12,248 nucleotides of DNA from Acidobacteriota bacterium (lineage in GTDB: Bacteria > Acidobacteriota > Vicinamibacteria > Vicinamibacterales > UBA8438): assembly GCA_012963185.1 (NCBI GenBank), contig DTWD01000339.1, forward strand, positions 1-12,248, in the 5' to 3' direction. How positions within the stretch are numbered: position 1 is the first letter of the stretch; each line of letters opens with the position of its first letter. This document shows, in pieces, positions 1 to 7,122 of the stretch. Made by a program: the position numbers and the translations under genes. A model generated the notes under the pieces. It was given only the letters and a program-made list of their open reading frames with translations, ran no database searches and had not been told where the DNA came from.

Positions 1-2
1 AC

Positions 3-62
3 GGCCGCGACATGAGACTCACGGATGTCCACGGCGTTCCCATTCCACAGATCATCGCGTAG
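3..62 (+). CDS. Probable C-terminal tail of a truncated plus-strand gene
   Basis: Reading from base 3 gives 19 codons (GRDMRLTDVHGVPIPQIIA) before a TAG at 60-62. The other two plus frames are less convincing: one stops at once, and the other runs through the hairpin that follows. The TAG is followed about 22 bases later by a strong inverted repeat that looks like a terminator, and the next gene is convergent. Both fit the end of a real gene whose body lies left of the window. The tail is too short to assign a family, and the function is unknown. It could be a chance open frame. Confidence 0.45.
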   Translation, partial: GRDMRLTDVHGVPIPQIIA

Positions 63-84
63 ATAGATATGTCGGTACAGAAGA

Positions 85-108
85 ATGGCCGGGCAAAACC
101 CCGGCCAT
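85..108. terminator. Perfect 9-bp hairpin, likely bidirectional terminator
   Basis: ATGGCCGGG (85-93) pairs perfectly with CCCGGCCAT (100-108) across a six-base loop. It sits between the plus-strand stop at 60-62 and the minus-strand stop at 135-137, where a terminator shared by converging genes would be expected. The downstream base runs are only moderately T-rich in either direction (TCTCTTC on plus, TCTTCTGT on minus), so termination efficiency is uncertain. Confidence 0.65.
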
Positions 109-134
109 CTCTTCATCGCATAGATACAATCAGC

Positions 135-653
135 TCAGTCTTGCGCGGCCTCTAGCTGACGCAACACGTTCGGAGAAAACTCCCATTCAAATCGAAGGAA
201 ATTTCCTTGAACCAACGCAACCCGAGACCGGAGCGGCAACAAGTTTTCAATCGATAAAATCCCTGTAAATTCTTCACCTTCCGACAGCTGGGCACCATTT
301 TCCATATTGTCCCAGTTGGTTCTGTTAACCCGGTACGTCTGCTGTCCCAAGGATGCGGTCTCCACCAACTGAAAATCCATGTCAAGTTCCATATCCTGGA
401 GCGCGACACCCGTTACGAAGAACATCGTTTGGCTTCGCGCCTGTGCACGAAGCACGAACCTTTGAGGCGGGTCAAACAGCGCATTCGTGGTCACATCATT
501 CAGATGGATAACACGCAGTGACATATCGTTTGAGGAATCCTCTCGAGCAAAATCCGCCAACAACTGCTGAATGTCAATTTCAGGTTCCTGCTCCGCCGAC
601 AGCGGTGTAACGGCAACGACAAGCGAGAGCATCACAGCACATAAAATCTTCAT
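135..653 (-). CDS. Small exported protein of unknown function
   Basis: A 172-residue protein is read from the ATG at 653. Its N-terminus is a classical Sec signal: Met-Lys, a hydrophobic run (ILCAVMLSLVVAV), and a likely cut after PLSA. An upstream TTG at 689 would add 12 residues ahead of this signal and is less likely. The ATG is preceded by a weak AAGG about nine bases upstream. The mature part is acidic, soluble-looking and free of cysteine. It has a short N-terminal helix-like stretch (EIDIQQLLADFAR) followed by alternating polar and hydrophobic segments that suggest beta strands. I do not recognise a family. It is divergent from the PQQ-type dehydrogenase at 712 and shares a 58-base gap with it, so the two may be co-regulated. 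It ends just before a strong hairpin. Confidence 0.8.
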   Translation of the reverse strand: MKILCAVMLSLVVAVTPLSAEQEPEIDIQQLLADFAREDSSNDMSLRVIHLNDVTTNALFDPPQRFVLRAQARSQTMFFVTGVALQDMELDMDFQLVETASLGQQTYRVNRTNWDNMENGAQLSEGEEFTGILSIENLLPLRSRVALVQGNFLRFEWEFSPNVLRQLEAAQD

Positions 654-679
654 AGCGCGAGCCTTAGTCCTTGAAAATG

Positions 680-695
680 TCGGGAACAATCCCGA
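680..695. promoter_or_regulatory. Perfect palindrome in divergent promoter gap
   Basis: TCGGGA, a four-base spacer ACAA, then TCCCGA form an exact inverted repeat. It lies between the divergent starts at 653 and 712, directly ahead of the ribosome binding site of the plus-strand gene. The position suits an operator for a dimeric regulator acting on both genes, or a small leader hairpin. No regulator gene is in the window, so its ligand or protein is unknown. Confidence 0.35.
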
Positions 696-699
696 GTTG

Positions 700-704
700 A
701 AGGG
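700..704 (+). promoter_or_regulatory. Ribosome binding site AAGGG deciding the start at 712
   Basis: AAGGG ends seven bases before the ATG at 712, which is ideal spacing. The alternative ATG at 757 would give a more compact signal peptide but has no purine-rich site ahead of it. This favours the longer N-terminus of the quinoprotein. Confidence 0.6.
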
Positions 705-711
705 ATAGCGT

Positions 712-2721
712 ATGCGATTCCAGTTGCAGGGGCAACCGTGCGAGTATGATGATCACATGCGAACAGGATGTCCTGTAGTGACTAGTGCCGTTGGACTCGC
801 CGCCTACCTGGTTCTGGCGGTTCCTGCGCTCGCCCAACATGGAACTACTAACGGTGAATGGCGGACGTGGGCCGGTGACTTAGGAGCCACCCGGTACGCA
901 CCACTGGACCAAGTTCATGCCGATAACTTCGATAGCCTTGAGATCGCATGGCGTTTCAAAACGGACAACCTCGGCCCCAGCCCAGATTTCAATCTGCAAT
1001 CGACACCTCTGGTCATTGATGGTGTCCTCTATACAACCGCCGGAAGTCGCCGAAACGTCGTTGCGCTTGATGCGACAACTGGCGAACAGCTATGGATGTA
1101 TCGAATCGACGAAGAAGACCGCGCCGAACAGTCAATGCGGCGTCTCTCCGGACGCGGTGTCGGTTACTGGACTGACGGGTCGGCAGACGAACGTATCTAC
1201 TTCGTCACTATCGGGTACCAACTCGTTGCGCTTAACGCACAAACAGGTCGACCGATCACGAGCTTTGGCATTAATGGCATCGTCGACCTGAAACAGCATA
1301 ATGACCAAGAACTCGACCCGGTCAAGAGCGAACTTGCATGGAACGGAGCACCGGTTGTGGCCGGGAACGTTGTTCTGGTTGGAGCCGCAAGTCGTGCGGG
1401 CGGCACACCACCCAGTCGACGAAATGCGAAAGGTTATGTGCGCGGTTTCGACGCAAAAACGGGAGAACGCCTCTGGATTTTCCACACAATCCCACAGCCT
1501 GGCGAATTCGGCCATGAGACCTGGAAGGACGACTCGTGGGAGTACACGGGGAACACTGGTGTTTGGACGCAAATGACTGTCGACACCGAGCTCGGCATTG
1601 CGTATCTACCAGTGGAAATTCCCACAGGAGACTATTACGGAGGGCATCGACCCGGGGACAATTTATTTGCAGAAAGTTTGGTTGCAGTCGATGTTAATAC
1701 TGGTCAACGAATCTGGCATTTCCAATTCGTGCACCATCCAATCTGGGACTATGACGTACCGTGTGCACCGATCCTCGCAGACATAACGGTAGACGGCCGT
1801 ATGATCAAGGCGATCGCTCAACCAACAAAGCAAGGCTGGGTTTATGTGTTTGACCGATTGACCGGCGAACCAGTGTGGCCAATCGAAGAACGTCCTGTCC
1901 CCGCAGGCGATCTCCCTAGTGAAACCTACGCTCCGACACAGCCATTTCCGACCAAGCCGCCTCCGTTCGAGCGTCAGGGCTTTGAGCTGAGCGAAATTAA
2001 TGACCTCACACCGGAGATTAAAGCTGAAGCGCTTCGAATTGCACAACAGTACAGAACTGGCCCTGTGTTCACCCCACCGATCGCCAGAGGCGATGGCGAT
2101 AAATTTGGCACGCTGTTCGTACCAAACGGTGCCAATTGGCCAGGTGGGTCCTACGACCCAGAGACGGGGATTCTGTATATCTTTTCGCAAACATTGAGCC
2201 GCGTGCTATCGATGCGTCACGACCCTGACCGATCAGACATGAATTACATTAACGGCCCCGCCCGTGGTCCAGGCCAGACAGTCATGGGGCTTCCTCTTAT
2301 GAAACCACCATGGGGCCGCATTACGGCCATTGACCTCAATCAGGGAGAAATCGTTTGGCAGGTCGCCCATGGAGAAACACCCGATTCCGTTCGGAATCAT
2401 CCGGCCCTGCGTAACGTCGACATTCCACGAACAGGTCGACAGGGGCCTGTCGGAACACTAACCACAAAGACGTTGGTAATCTCTGGTGAAGGTGGACGGA
2501 ACGCAGCTGACCGAGGTTTTTGGACAATGCCCGACGGTCGGCGTGGTGCAATGTTACGAGCCTACGATAAACAGACTGGAGACAATGTCGGGGCCGTGTA
2601 TATGCCAGCACCACAGACCGGCACACCAATGACCTATATGGTCGATGATACGCAGTACATCGTCGTTGCTATGGGCGGTGGATCCGTACCAGCTGAACTA
2701 CTCGCGTTTACCTTACCGTAA
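712..2721 (+). CDS. PQQ-type quinoprotein dehydrogenase-like beta-propeller, exported
   Basis: A 669-residue protein in the quinoprotein alcohol/glucose dehydrogenase superfamily. These enzymes oxidise alcohols, sugars or similar substrates in the periplasm using PQQ. An N-terminal export signal ends near ALA|QHG (about residue 41), with an unusually long polar lead of 15 residues before the internal Met at 757. The mature start, with EWRTWAGDLGATRYAPLDQV, is the usual opening of these propellers. Repeated strand/turn units follow, such as VVALDATTGEQLW (117-128), GYVRGFDAKTGERLW (241-255) and LVAVDVNTGQRIWHF (323-337). The active-site-like segment HHPIWDYDVP (341-350) resembles the HH..WD.D motif of the membrane glucose dehydrogenase branch. 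A later NGANWPGGSYDPETG (472-486) also fits. There is no CxxCH haem motif and no vicinal Cys pair, so it is not a quinohaemoprotein, and electrons must leave to a separate carrier. Some homologues are annotated only as PQQ-binding-like propellers, and its substrate is unknown. Confidence 0.88.
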   Translation: MRFQLQGQPCEYDDHMRTGCPVVTSAVGLAAYLVLAVPALAQHGTTNGEWRTWAGDLGATRYAPLDQVHADNFDSLEIAWRFKTDNLGPSPDFNLQSTPLVIDGVLYTTAGSRRNVVALDATTGEQLWMYRIDEEDRAEQSMRRLSGRGVGYWTDGSADERIYFVTIGYQLVALNAQTGRPITSFGINGIVDLKQHNDQELDPVKSELAWNGAPVVAGNVVLVGAASRAGGTPPSRRNAKGYVRGFDAKTGERLWIFHTIPQPGEFGHETWKDDSWEYTGNTGVWTQMTVDTELGIAYLPVEIPTGDYYGGHRPGDNLFAESLVAVDVNTGQRIWHFQFVHHPIWDYDVPCAPILADITVDGRMIKAIAQPTKQGWVYVFDRLTGEPVWPIEERPVPAGDLPSETYAPTQPFPTKPPPFERQGFELSEINDLTPEIKAEALRIAQQYRTGPVFTPPIARGDGDKFGTLFVPNGANWPGGSYDPETGILYIFSQTLSRVLSMRHDPDRSDMNYINGPARGPGQTVMGLPLMKPPWGRITAIDLNQGEIVWQVAHGETPDSVRNHPALRNVDIPRTGRQGPVGTLTTKTLVISGEGGRNAADRGFWTMPDGRRGAMLRAYDKQTGDNVGAVYMPAPQTGTPMTYMVDDTQYIVVAMGGGSVPAELLAFTLP

Positions 2722-2749
2722 AGGTGTTCCGGTAGAATTACTAGGATCG

Positions 2750-3583
2750 CTAACGCGTCACGGTCACTGTGACATCGGTGCTGCTATACAGGTAGCCGTC
2801 ATCCGCTAACCCACGAATAACATACGTTCCTGGTTCACTAAACCGCGCAGTGGTAACTGTTCTACCAGCATCTGGAACAGGCGGCGGGGTCCAACCTGGT
2901 ACGTGGTCGGCCATCGGCGGTGTCCACGGATTAAAGGTGACCTCACCAACACCTCGGTAGTGCAACCACGCAACTCGGAGACCGAGCGCATTGCGTCGAC
3001 CAGGCGGACGACTCTGACGGGCCGCTCGCATCTCTGGAATCCCGTCATCCTGGATAACAGCGGTTAACACGAGTGGTTCGCCCACCTTAACAGACCGTTG
3101 TGTCTGTTCAAGCAGGACAATAGATGGTGAACCGTTGTCAATATCTGGCGCACCACCACCACTACGATTCATGGCCACGACCTGATCATCAATGATCTGT
3201 TCCGGCACAAGCCAACCGACGGCTCGGTCCGTACGACCATTCGCTGTCACCGTCCAGACTAATTCCTTATCTCCCCAATCCGCCGGCACGCGCACCCGAA
3301 AACTAAAACGCTGACGCCTGGGATAAAAGAAGGCTGGTTGACCTCGGTCTGGCTCGCCCGGTTCAAAGTAATTTGATTCACCGACTGGAATATTGAGGTG
3401 CTCTTCATAGTTACGATTCAGATATCCAAAGGCCATATCGAAACTACCATCTGGATTCTGCTCCCATCCCTCAAACACGGGCTGAAGATTCTGTCCGCTA
3501 TGGTACGTCTGGGCAAATGAAGCGACTCCTCCAAAAACCGAAATCATAAGCGCGCATAAAACGGTTTTTACTTTGTTCCGCAT
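2750..3583 (-). CDS. Conserved exported protein of unknown function, Ig/PKD-like C-terminus
   Basis: A 277-residue protein is read from the ATG at 3583. A TTG at 3601 would add six residues, and neither start has a good ribosome binding site. The signal peptide (MRNKVK, hydrophobic run, cut near SFA|QTY) marks it as exported. The segment from about 28 to 100, with EGWEQNPDGSFDMAFGYLNRNYEE and PRRQRFSFRVRVP, recalls a conserved family often seen next to DUF1552/ankyrin/quinoprotein genes in environmental genomes. I know no function for it. The last 30 residues (RFSEPGTYVIRGLADDG, then a VTVTV strand) look like an Ig or PKD-type beta-sandwich edge. It is the last gene of the minus-strand run, 38 bases after the copper monooxygenase, and converges on the quinoprotein gene with a 28-base gap and no clear hairpin. 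Confidence 0.8.
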   Translation of the reverse strand: MRNKVKTVLCALMISVFGGVASFAQTYHSGQNLQPVFEGWEQNPDGSFDMAFGYLNRNYEEHLNIPVGESNYFEPGEPDRGQPAFFYPRRQRFSFRVRVPADWGDKELVWTVTANGRTDRAVGWLVPEQIIDDQVVAMNRSGGGAPDIDNGSPSIVLLEQTQRSVKVGEPLVLTAVIQDDGIPEMRAARQSRPPGRRNALGLRVAWLHYRGVGEVTFNPWTPPMADHVPGWTPPPVPDAGRTVTTARFSEPGTYVIRGLADDGYLYSSTDVTVTVTR

Positions 3584-3621
3584 CGATTCAACCCGGATCA
3601 ATAACTACTTGCAGATGGACA

Positions 3622-4914
3622 TTAATTATTATTAGACAGCCGACTGCGATCCAACAGCTTCTGATCAAAAACCTCTTGTGGCATATGGTAAAAACTCATC
3701 CACGCAAAGCTCATGTCGTCGATTGAACGATTACCGAATCCCACCCAATTTTTGGGATCTGGGTTGTAACGGTTACTCGCCGTATTGTCGTGCCAACCCA
3801 TAACGTGAAGAATCGACCCGGCCGGAAGTAACGGAGCTTCCCCGTCCGCATAGTTGTAAACGATGTGCCATCCAAAGTTGTGACCCGTGCAACTCAATGT
3901 TTCAATGACACCGCTCGGGTGAATCGCCTCCACACACATACGCTTTCCACGTATATGCATGTGCGGCTGAAAACCCGTGACCTGCGTCGGTTCTGGAAGG
4001 ACGTAATAACCATCGCTTCGAGCGTTCTCAGTCCCTGCCGGAATATCGAGCGTGTCAAAACTGTCACCGACATGACGAGAAATCAACACGCGTTCCGGCA
4101 CATAACCAGCTGGATAAAACTGAAGTCCAACGCGAGTTCGGTCTTTGGTCTCTTCGCCGATCGAACTGTAATGTATATTGAACCGTATTTGAGTGCCCGC
4201 CTTGATGAGACGTCCGGTTCCATCCGGAAAGATATCGCCATTCTTACCCATCGCATATTCATTCAGAAATCCACCGCCTTCTTCGCCATCCTCTTCTTCC
4301 CACCGCATCGATGTCGCCACATGATGCACAACAGGATAGGACCCCGGAGAGGGTTTCGTCTCAACCGCCTTAATGTAACGGTCTTCGGTCAGCCGTGAAT
4401 CAGCCCACATATCAAGCCAGCGATCCGCGTCAACATCTCCAATTGTTTGCTCTTCAGGTAACTCAACGATCCATTCCGGTGTACCAATACGCCATTCATC
4501 TAACGACTCCAGCGCAATTGGTGGTGGCGCATCTTCTGGGTTCCCTCGTGGTGCACCGACATCGACCCATGACGCAATTATGGAGATCTCCGCATCCGTC
4601 AAAGATGGGTCTTCCTTAAATTGACGCACGCCGACATTCCGCTCGACATACCACGGTGGCATCTCTCGTTGCGCCGTGCGATCCCTGATCGCGCGCGCCC
4701 AAGGGCGAACCTCTTCGTACGTCAGAAGTGACATCGGTGCGACTGACCCCGGTCGATGACACTGCTGGCATGATCGCTGCAGGATAGGCAGCACATCTTT
4801 CGTGAACGTCGGCGCAACCTCGTCCTGTGCACCCACCAGGCCCGGAATACCCAAAACAATTCCCACGACGAGAACGGCAAACCACGAATGTCGAACGAAA
4901 CGATGAAATGTCAT
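3622..4914 (-). CDS. Cytochrome c domain fused to PHM-like copper monooxygenase module
   Basis: A 430-residue exported protein. The signal peptide ends near LVGA|QDE. A single-haem cytochrome c domain follows, with CQQCH at 49-53 and a probable distal Met in REMPPW (Met85). The rest resembles the copper type II, ascorbate-dependent monooxygenase fold of peptidylglycine hydroxylase and dopamine hydroxylase. All copper ligand motifs can be placed: the HH pair at 197-198 (YPVVHHV) and His248 (NIHYSS) for the first copper, then His318 and His320 (QPHMHIRG) and Met401 (DDM) for the second. The family hydroxylates C-H bonds using O2 and one-electron donors. Here the fused haem could supply the electrons in place of ascorbate (inference). 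The start at 4914 is preferred over a TTG at 4920 because AGGAGAA lies seven bases upstream. The gene follows the metallo-hydrolase by 11 bases and its ribosome binding site overlaps that gene's stop codon, which implies coupling. The substrate is unknown. Confidence 0.87.
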   Translation of the reverse strand: MTFHRFVRHSWFAVLVVGIVLGIPGLVGAQDEVAPTFTKDVLPILQRSCQQCHRPGSVAPMSLLTYEEVRPWARAIRDRTAQREMPPWYVERNVGVRQFKEDPSLTDAEISIIASWVDVGAPRGNPEDAPPPIALESLDEWRIGTPEWIVELPEEQTIGDVDADRWLDMWADSRLTEDRYIKAVETKPSPGSYPVVHHVATSMRWEEEDGEEGGGFLNEYAMGKNGDIFPDGTGRLIKAGTQIRFNIHYSSIGEETKDRTRVGLQFYPAGYVPERVLISRHVGDSFDTLDIPAGTENARSDGYYVLPEPTQVTGFQPHMHIRGKRMCVEAIHPSGVIETLSCTGHNFGWHIVYNYADGEAPLLPAGSILHVMGWHDNTASNRYNPDPKNWVGFGNRSIDDMSFAWMSFYHMPQEVFDQKLLDRSRLSNNN

Positions 4915-4921
4915 GGTCAAT

Positions 4922-4928
4922 TCTCCTA
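4922..4928 (-). promoter_or_regulatory. Ribosome binding site overlapping the upstream stop codon
   Basis: On the minus strand the stop codon TAG of the metallo-hydrolase runs straight into the purine-rich ribosome binding site (TAGGAGAA) of the copper monooxygenase gene, whose ATG is at 4914. The overlap settles the start and suggests that ribosomes ending on the first gene reinitiate on the second. Confidence 0.7.
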
Positions 4929-5843
4929 TTGCACAGCAACTACTTCGTCATAAAACGCTTGAAGCGCGGTCGGTCGAAACGGCCAGTCAAGGTCGGTCGT
5001 ATCAACACGACTCACAATATTGTCACGAGTCGCACCTCCGTCAATCGCGGCGCGCATCCGGTCCTGCAATGCTTGCATACGATTGCGGAACGTTCTGACT
5101 TCATCTTTTGTCAGCACTGGACCATGGCCAGGAATGGCGGTGTCAAAATCAAGTTCTAGAACACCATCGAGCGTCGCAGTCCATTCAAGACCACTCCCCC
5201 CGTTGCTGTAATCCATAAACGGCGACAAGGCACTGCCGTCAGAACGCTTTCCCCAAATAAACAGGTCGCCGGTGTGCACGGTTTTCAAATCCGGAAAGAA
5301 CACCACGGCATCACCATTTGTATGTCCCCGTCCAAAGTGATGTGCCTGCGCTTCCACACCACCAAGAAACACAGATGTTTCATCACTAAAGACAACACGA
5401 GGCGCCCCGGGCAGATTATTTCGAACAATGTTGCCGCGTGCATTCTTATGGGCGATGACCTCACCACCCGCCATAAAATCTGCATTGCTGCCACTGTGGT
5501 CACTGTGATGATGCGTATCAAGTACGTATTTAACAGGCAACGATGTCACTTTACGCACCTCGGTCGATATCATTTCGAAACTGTACGGAAATTTGTTATC
5601 CACAAGAATGACACCGTCATTCGTGACACGCACAGCGACATTGCCACCCGTCGTCCCACCGTCATAACCTGGAATCACGTATAAACCATTCTTTCCAGGG
5701 ACAGGTCGAATCGCTGTCATCTCAGCGAGTTCATCAGCAGTCGGCGGCTGAGTGATTTCAACGACAGAACGTGCCATCACGGTTATAACACCGACGACAA
5801 GCACCATCAATGTCATGCCGATTCTGATTTCCTGCTTACGCAT
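4926..5843 (-). CDS. Metallo-beta-lactamase-fold hydrolase, membrane-anchored or exported
   Basis: A 305-residue protein. The ATG at 5843 follows a strong GGAGGAGG site, so the GTG at 5867 is not needed. An N-terminal hydrophobic stretch (MTLMVLVVGVITVMA) is a signal or anchor. The zinc-binding signature of the superfamily is complete: HHHSDH at 111-116, His174 in GRGHTNGD, Asp193 in HTGD and His240 in PGHG. The layout is that of periplasmic MBL-fold hydrolases rather than of true beta-lactamases, and the reaction is unknown. The neighbouring YVTN lipoprotein resembles a family tied to PQQ-dependent catabolism. Zinc hydrolases of the 'quinoprotein relay system' occur in the same loci, so a related role is possible, but no specific signature proves it. 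It lies 87 bases downstream of the lipoprotein gene and 11 bases upstream of the copper monooxygenase gene. Confidence 0.88.
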   Translation of the reverse strand: MRKQEIRIGMTLMVLVVGVITVMARSVVEITQPPTADELAEMTAIRPVPGKNGLYVIPGYDGGTTGGNVAVRVTNDGVILVDNKFPYSFEMISTEVRKVTSLPVKYVLDTHHHSDHSGSNADFMAGGEVIAHKNARGNIVRNNLPGAPRVVFSDETSVFLGGVEAQAHHFGRGHTNGDAVVFFPDLKTVHTGDLFIWGKRSDGSALSPFMDYSNGGSGLEWTATLDGVLELDFDTAIPGHGPVLTKDEVRTFRNRMQALQDRMRAAIDGGATRDNIVSRVDTTDLDWPFRPTALQAFYDEVVAVQ

Positions 5844-5930
5844 CGGTCCTCCTCCAACGTCGCTCACCGATTTCGTGACCGTCTAACCTCGGCACACACC
5901 ATCCGATGGCAATTCATCCACCCACAACGA

Positions 5931-6995
5931 TCATTCAATGATCGCAATCCCCCAAGGCATCTCGCCAACCGGCACCGTAGCAACAACACTCATTGAGTCT
6001 GTGTCGACTACACTCACGTCATTCGACGGACCATTCGCCGTGTAGAGATAACGTCCGTCTCGAGTGATCCCAATACCCCACGGCCGTGTACCAACTTCGA
6101 CGGATGCAACCGGTTCATACGTCACCGCATCAATCGCAACGACAGTACGACCACGACCAGTCGTGACATACACCGTCGACGAGTCGGGAGAGACGACAAC
6201 GCCCATCGGACGAACCATTTCACCAGTAAGTTGGATCGTGTGAACCACTTCGTGGACCGTTGTGTCAATCACATGCACGGTTGCACTGTTTTCAGCCGTC
6301 ACATACGCACGGTCGCCACTCGGTGCAAACGCAGAAGCTCGTGGCCTCGCTCCGACCTCAAACCGCGCAATAACTTCATTGGCAGCCGTATCGATCACCG
6401 ATACCTGATTGTCTTCCTCTGACGTGACGTATACAACCGACCCGTCAGGACTGATCCGAACACCTTCCGGTTCGCCACCAACTTCAAGACTCGCAAGGAC
6501 CTCGCCAGTTGTAATCTCTACAACGCTGACCGCTCCTGCATCTTCATTCGCAACATAAAGTCTCATTCCGTCTGCACTAATCGCAACTTGTTCAGGATCG
6601 GTTCCGGCGCGGACCACATTTACGACCTCTCCTGACGCAATGTCGACAATTCCAATCCCATCAGCTTCACGGTCCGGTGGGGGCAATGTGCTTTCATCGG
6701 TTCCAGGCGGGGCCGGTGGTGAACCGCTCAAGGCAACAAACAGTTGTGCCTTGTCAGGAGACACCTTGATTCCGCGCGGTCGCTTGCCGAGAGGAATCGT
6801 CGCAAGAACATCATGGGTCTCTCCCGCAATAACGGCCAGGTCACCTCCACGTTCATTCGTAACATACACGTGATACGGCGGTGGCGGCGCTTCAGGTTCC
6901 GCATCCACCACACTCGCGGGTTCAGGCGAACCGGTAGAACCGCATCCAACGACGAACAACATCAACGCAACAAGAACACATCGACCCGAACACAT
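5931..6995 (-). CDS. YVTN/PQQ-catabolism-type beta-propeller lipoprotein
   Basis: A 354-residue protein is read from the ATG at 6995, which has a GAGGTGG site upstream. The ATG pair at 7013/7010 would add six or five residues; the 7013 ATG overlaps the stop of a small upstream ORF. The N-terminus is a lipoprotein signal with lipobox VVGC (Cys18) followed by a Pro/Glu-rich linker, so it should be lipid-anchored in the envelope. The body is a seven-bladed propeller of YVTN units: repeated blocks such as GIKVSPDKAQLFVA, GVRISPDGSVVYVTSEEDNQVSVID and DGRYLYTANGPSNDVSVVDT. The run VEGG/EPEG, RPRASAF, RPMG and MPWGIAI closely recalls the 'PQQ-dependent catabolism-associated beta-propeller' family. 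That family is linked to quinoprotein alcohol oxidation, but its chemistry is unknown. One blade carries a Pro-rich insert near residues 92-110. Confidence 0.85.
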   Translation of the reverse strand: MCSGRCVLVALMLFVVGCGSTGSPEPASVVDAEPEAPPPPYHVYVTNERGGDLAVIAGETHDVLATIPLGKRPRGIKVSPDKAQLFVALSGSPPAPPGTDESTLPPPDREADGIGIVDIASGEVVNVVRAGTDPEQVAISADGMRLYVANEDAGAVSVVEITTGEVLASLEVGGEPEGVRISPDGSVVYVTSEEDNQVSVIDTAANEVIARFEVGARPRASAFAPSGDRAYVTAENSATVHVIDTTVHEVVHTIQLTGEMVRPMGVVVSPDSSTVYVTTGRGRTVVAIDAVTYEPVASVEVGTRPWGIGITRDGRYLYTANGPSNDVSVVDTDSMSVVATVPVGEMPWGIAIIE

Positions 6996-7009
6996 CGTTA
7001 TCCACCTCA

Positions 7010-7072
7010 TCATTGTTCAACCACTATCTGTCCCATCGCCCACGGATGATCTTCGCAGTGACAAGTAAACAT
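7010..7072 (-). CDS. 20-codon ORF with cupredoxin-type copper-binding tail
   Basis: The minus strand reads ATG, 20 residues, then TGA. The peptide contains TCHCEDHPWAMGQIVVE, which closely matches the C-terminal strand and loop of a cupredoxin: Cys, two residues, His, three residues, Met, Gly, then a VV strand. These are the type 1 copper ligands of plastocyanin-like proteins. AGGAG lies ten bases ahead of the ATG. The stop overlaps the propeller lipoprotein's outer ATG as ATGA, typical of coupled genes. A whole cupredoxin needs about 80-100 residues more. The frame stays open upstream, but the added residues do not look like a cupredoxin and a terminator hairpin lies there. It is either a remnant of a deleted cupredoxin gene or a genuine small metal-binding peptide. 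I favour the remnant, with moderate confidence. Confidence 0.5.
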   Translation of the reverse strand: MFTCHCEDHPWAMGQIVVEQ

Positions 7073-7092
7073 GGCGATGCGTCTCCTATCAC

Positions 7093-7122
7093 ATAATAAA
7101 AACGAAGGGACAGACGCCACAA
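7093..7122 (-). promoter_or_regulatory. Possible sigma70-like promoter inside the terminator
   Basis: On the minus strand TATTAT (7098-7093) matches five of six -10 bases. It is preceded after 18 bases by TTGTGG (7122-7117), a three-of-six -35. Genes after the terminator need a promoter and little other space is available. The match is weak and partly overlaps the terminator's T-tract, so this is a tentative call. Confidence 0.22.

Noticed and set aside
1663..2190. Minus-strand open frame of 175 codons
   Set aside because: It is antisense to the quinoprotein gene. Its composition is unlike the other proteins and it has no motif.
2722..2749. Search for a terminator between the convergent quinoprotein and unknown genes
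   Set aside because: The 28 bases hold no stem of useful length and no T-run.
3622..3634. AAT triplet run at the end of the copper monooxygenase gene
   Set aside because: Three or four AAT units only make a short Asn tail before the stop. This is a chance low-complexity end and not a meaningful repeat.
3865..4398. Plus-strand open frame of 177 codons
   Set aside because: It is antisense to the haem/copper monooxygenase gene, whose ligand motifs and signal peptide prove the minus frame.
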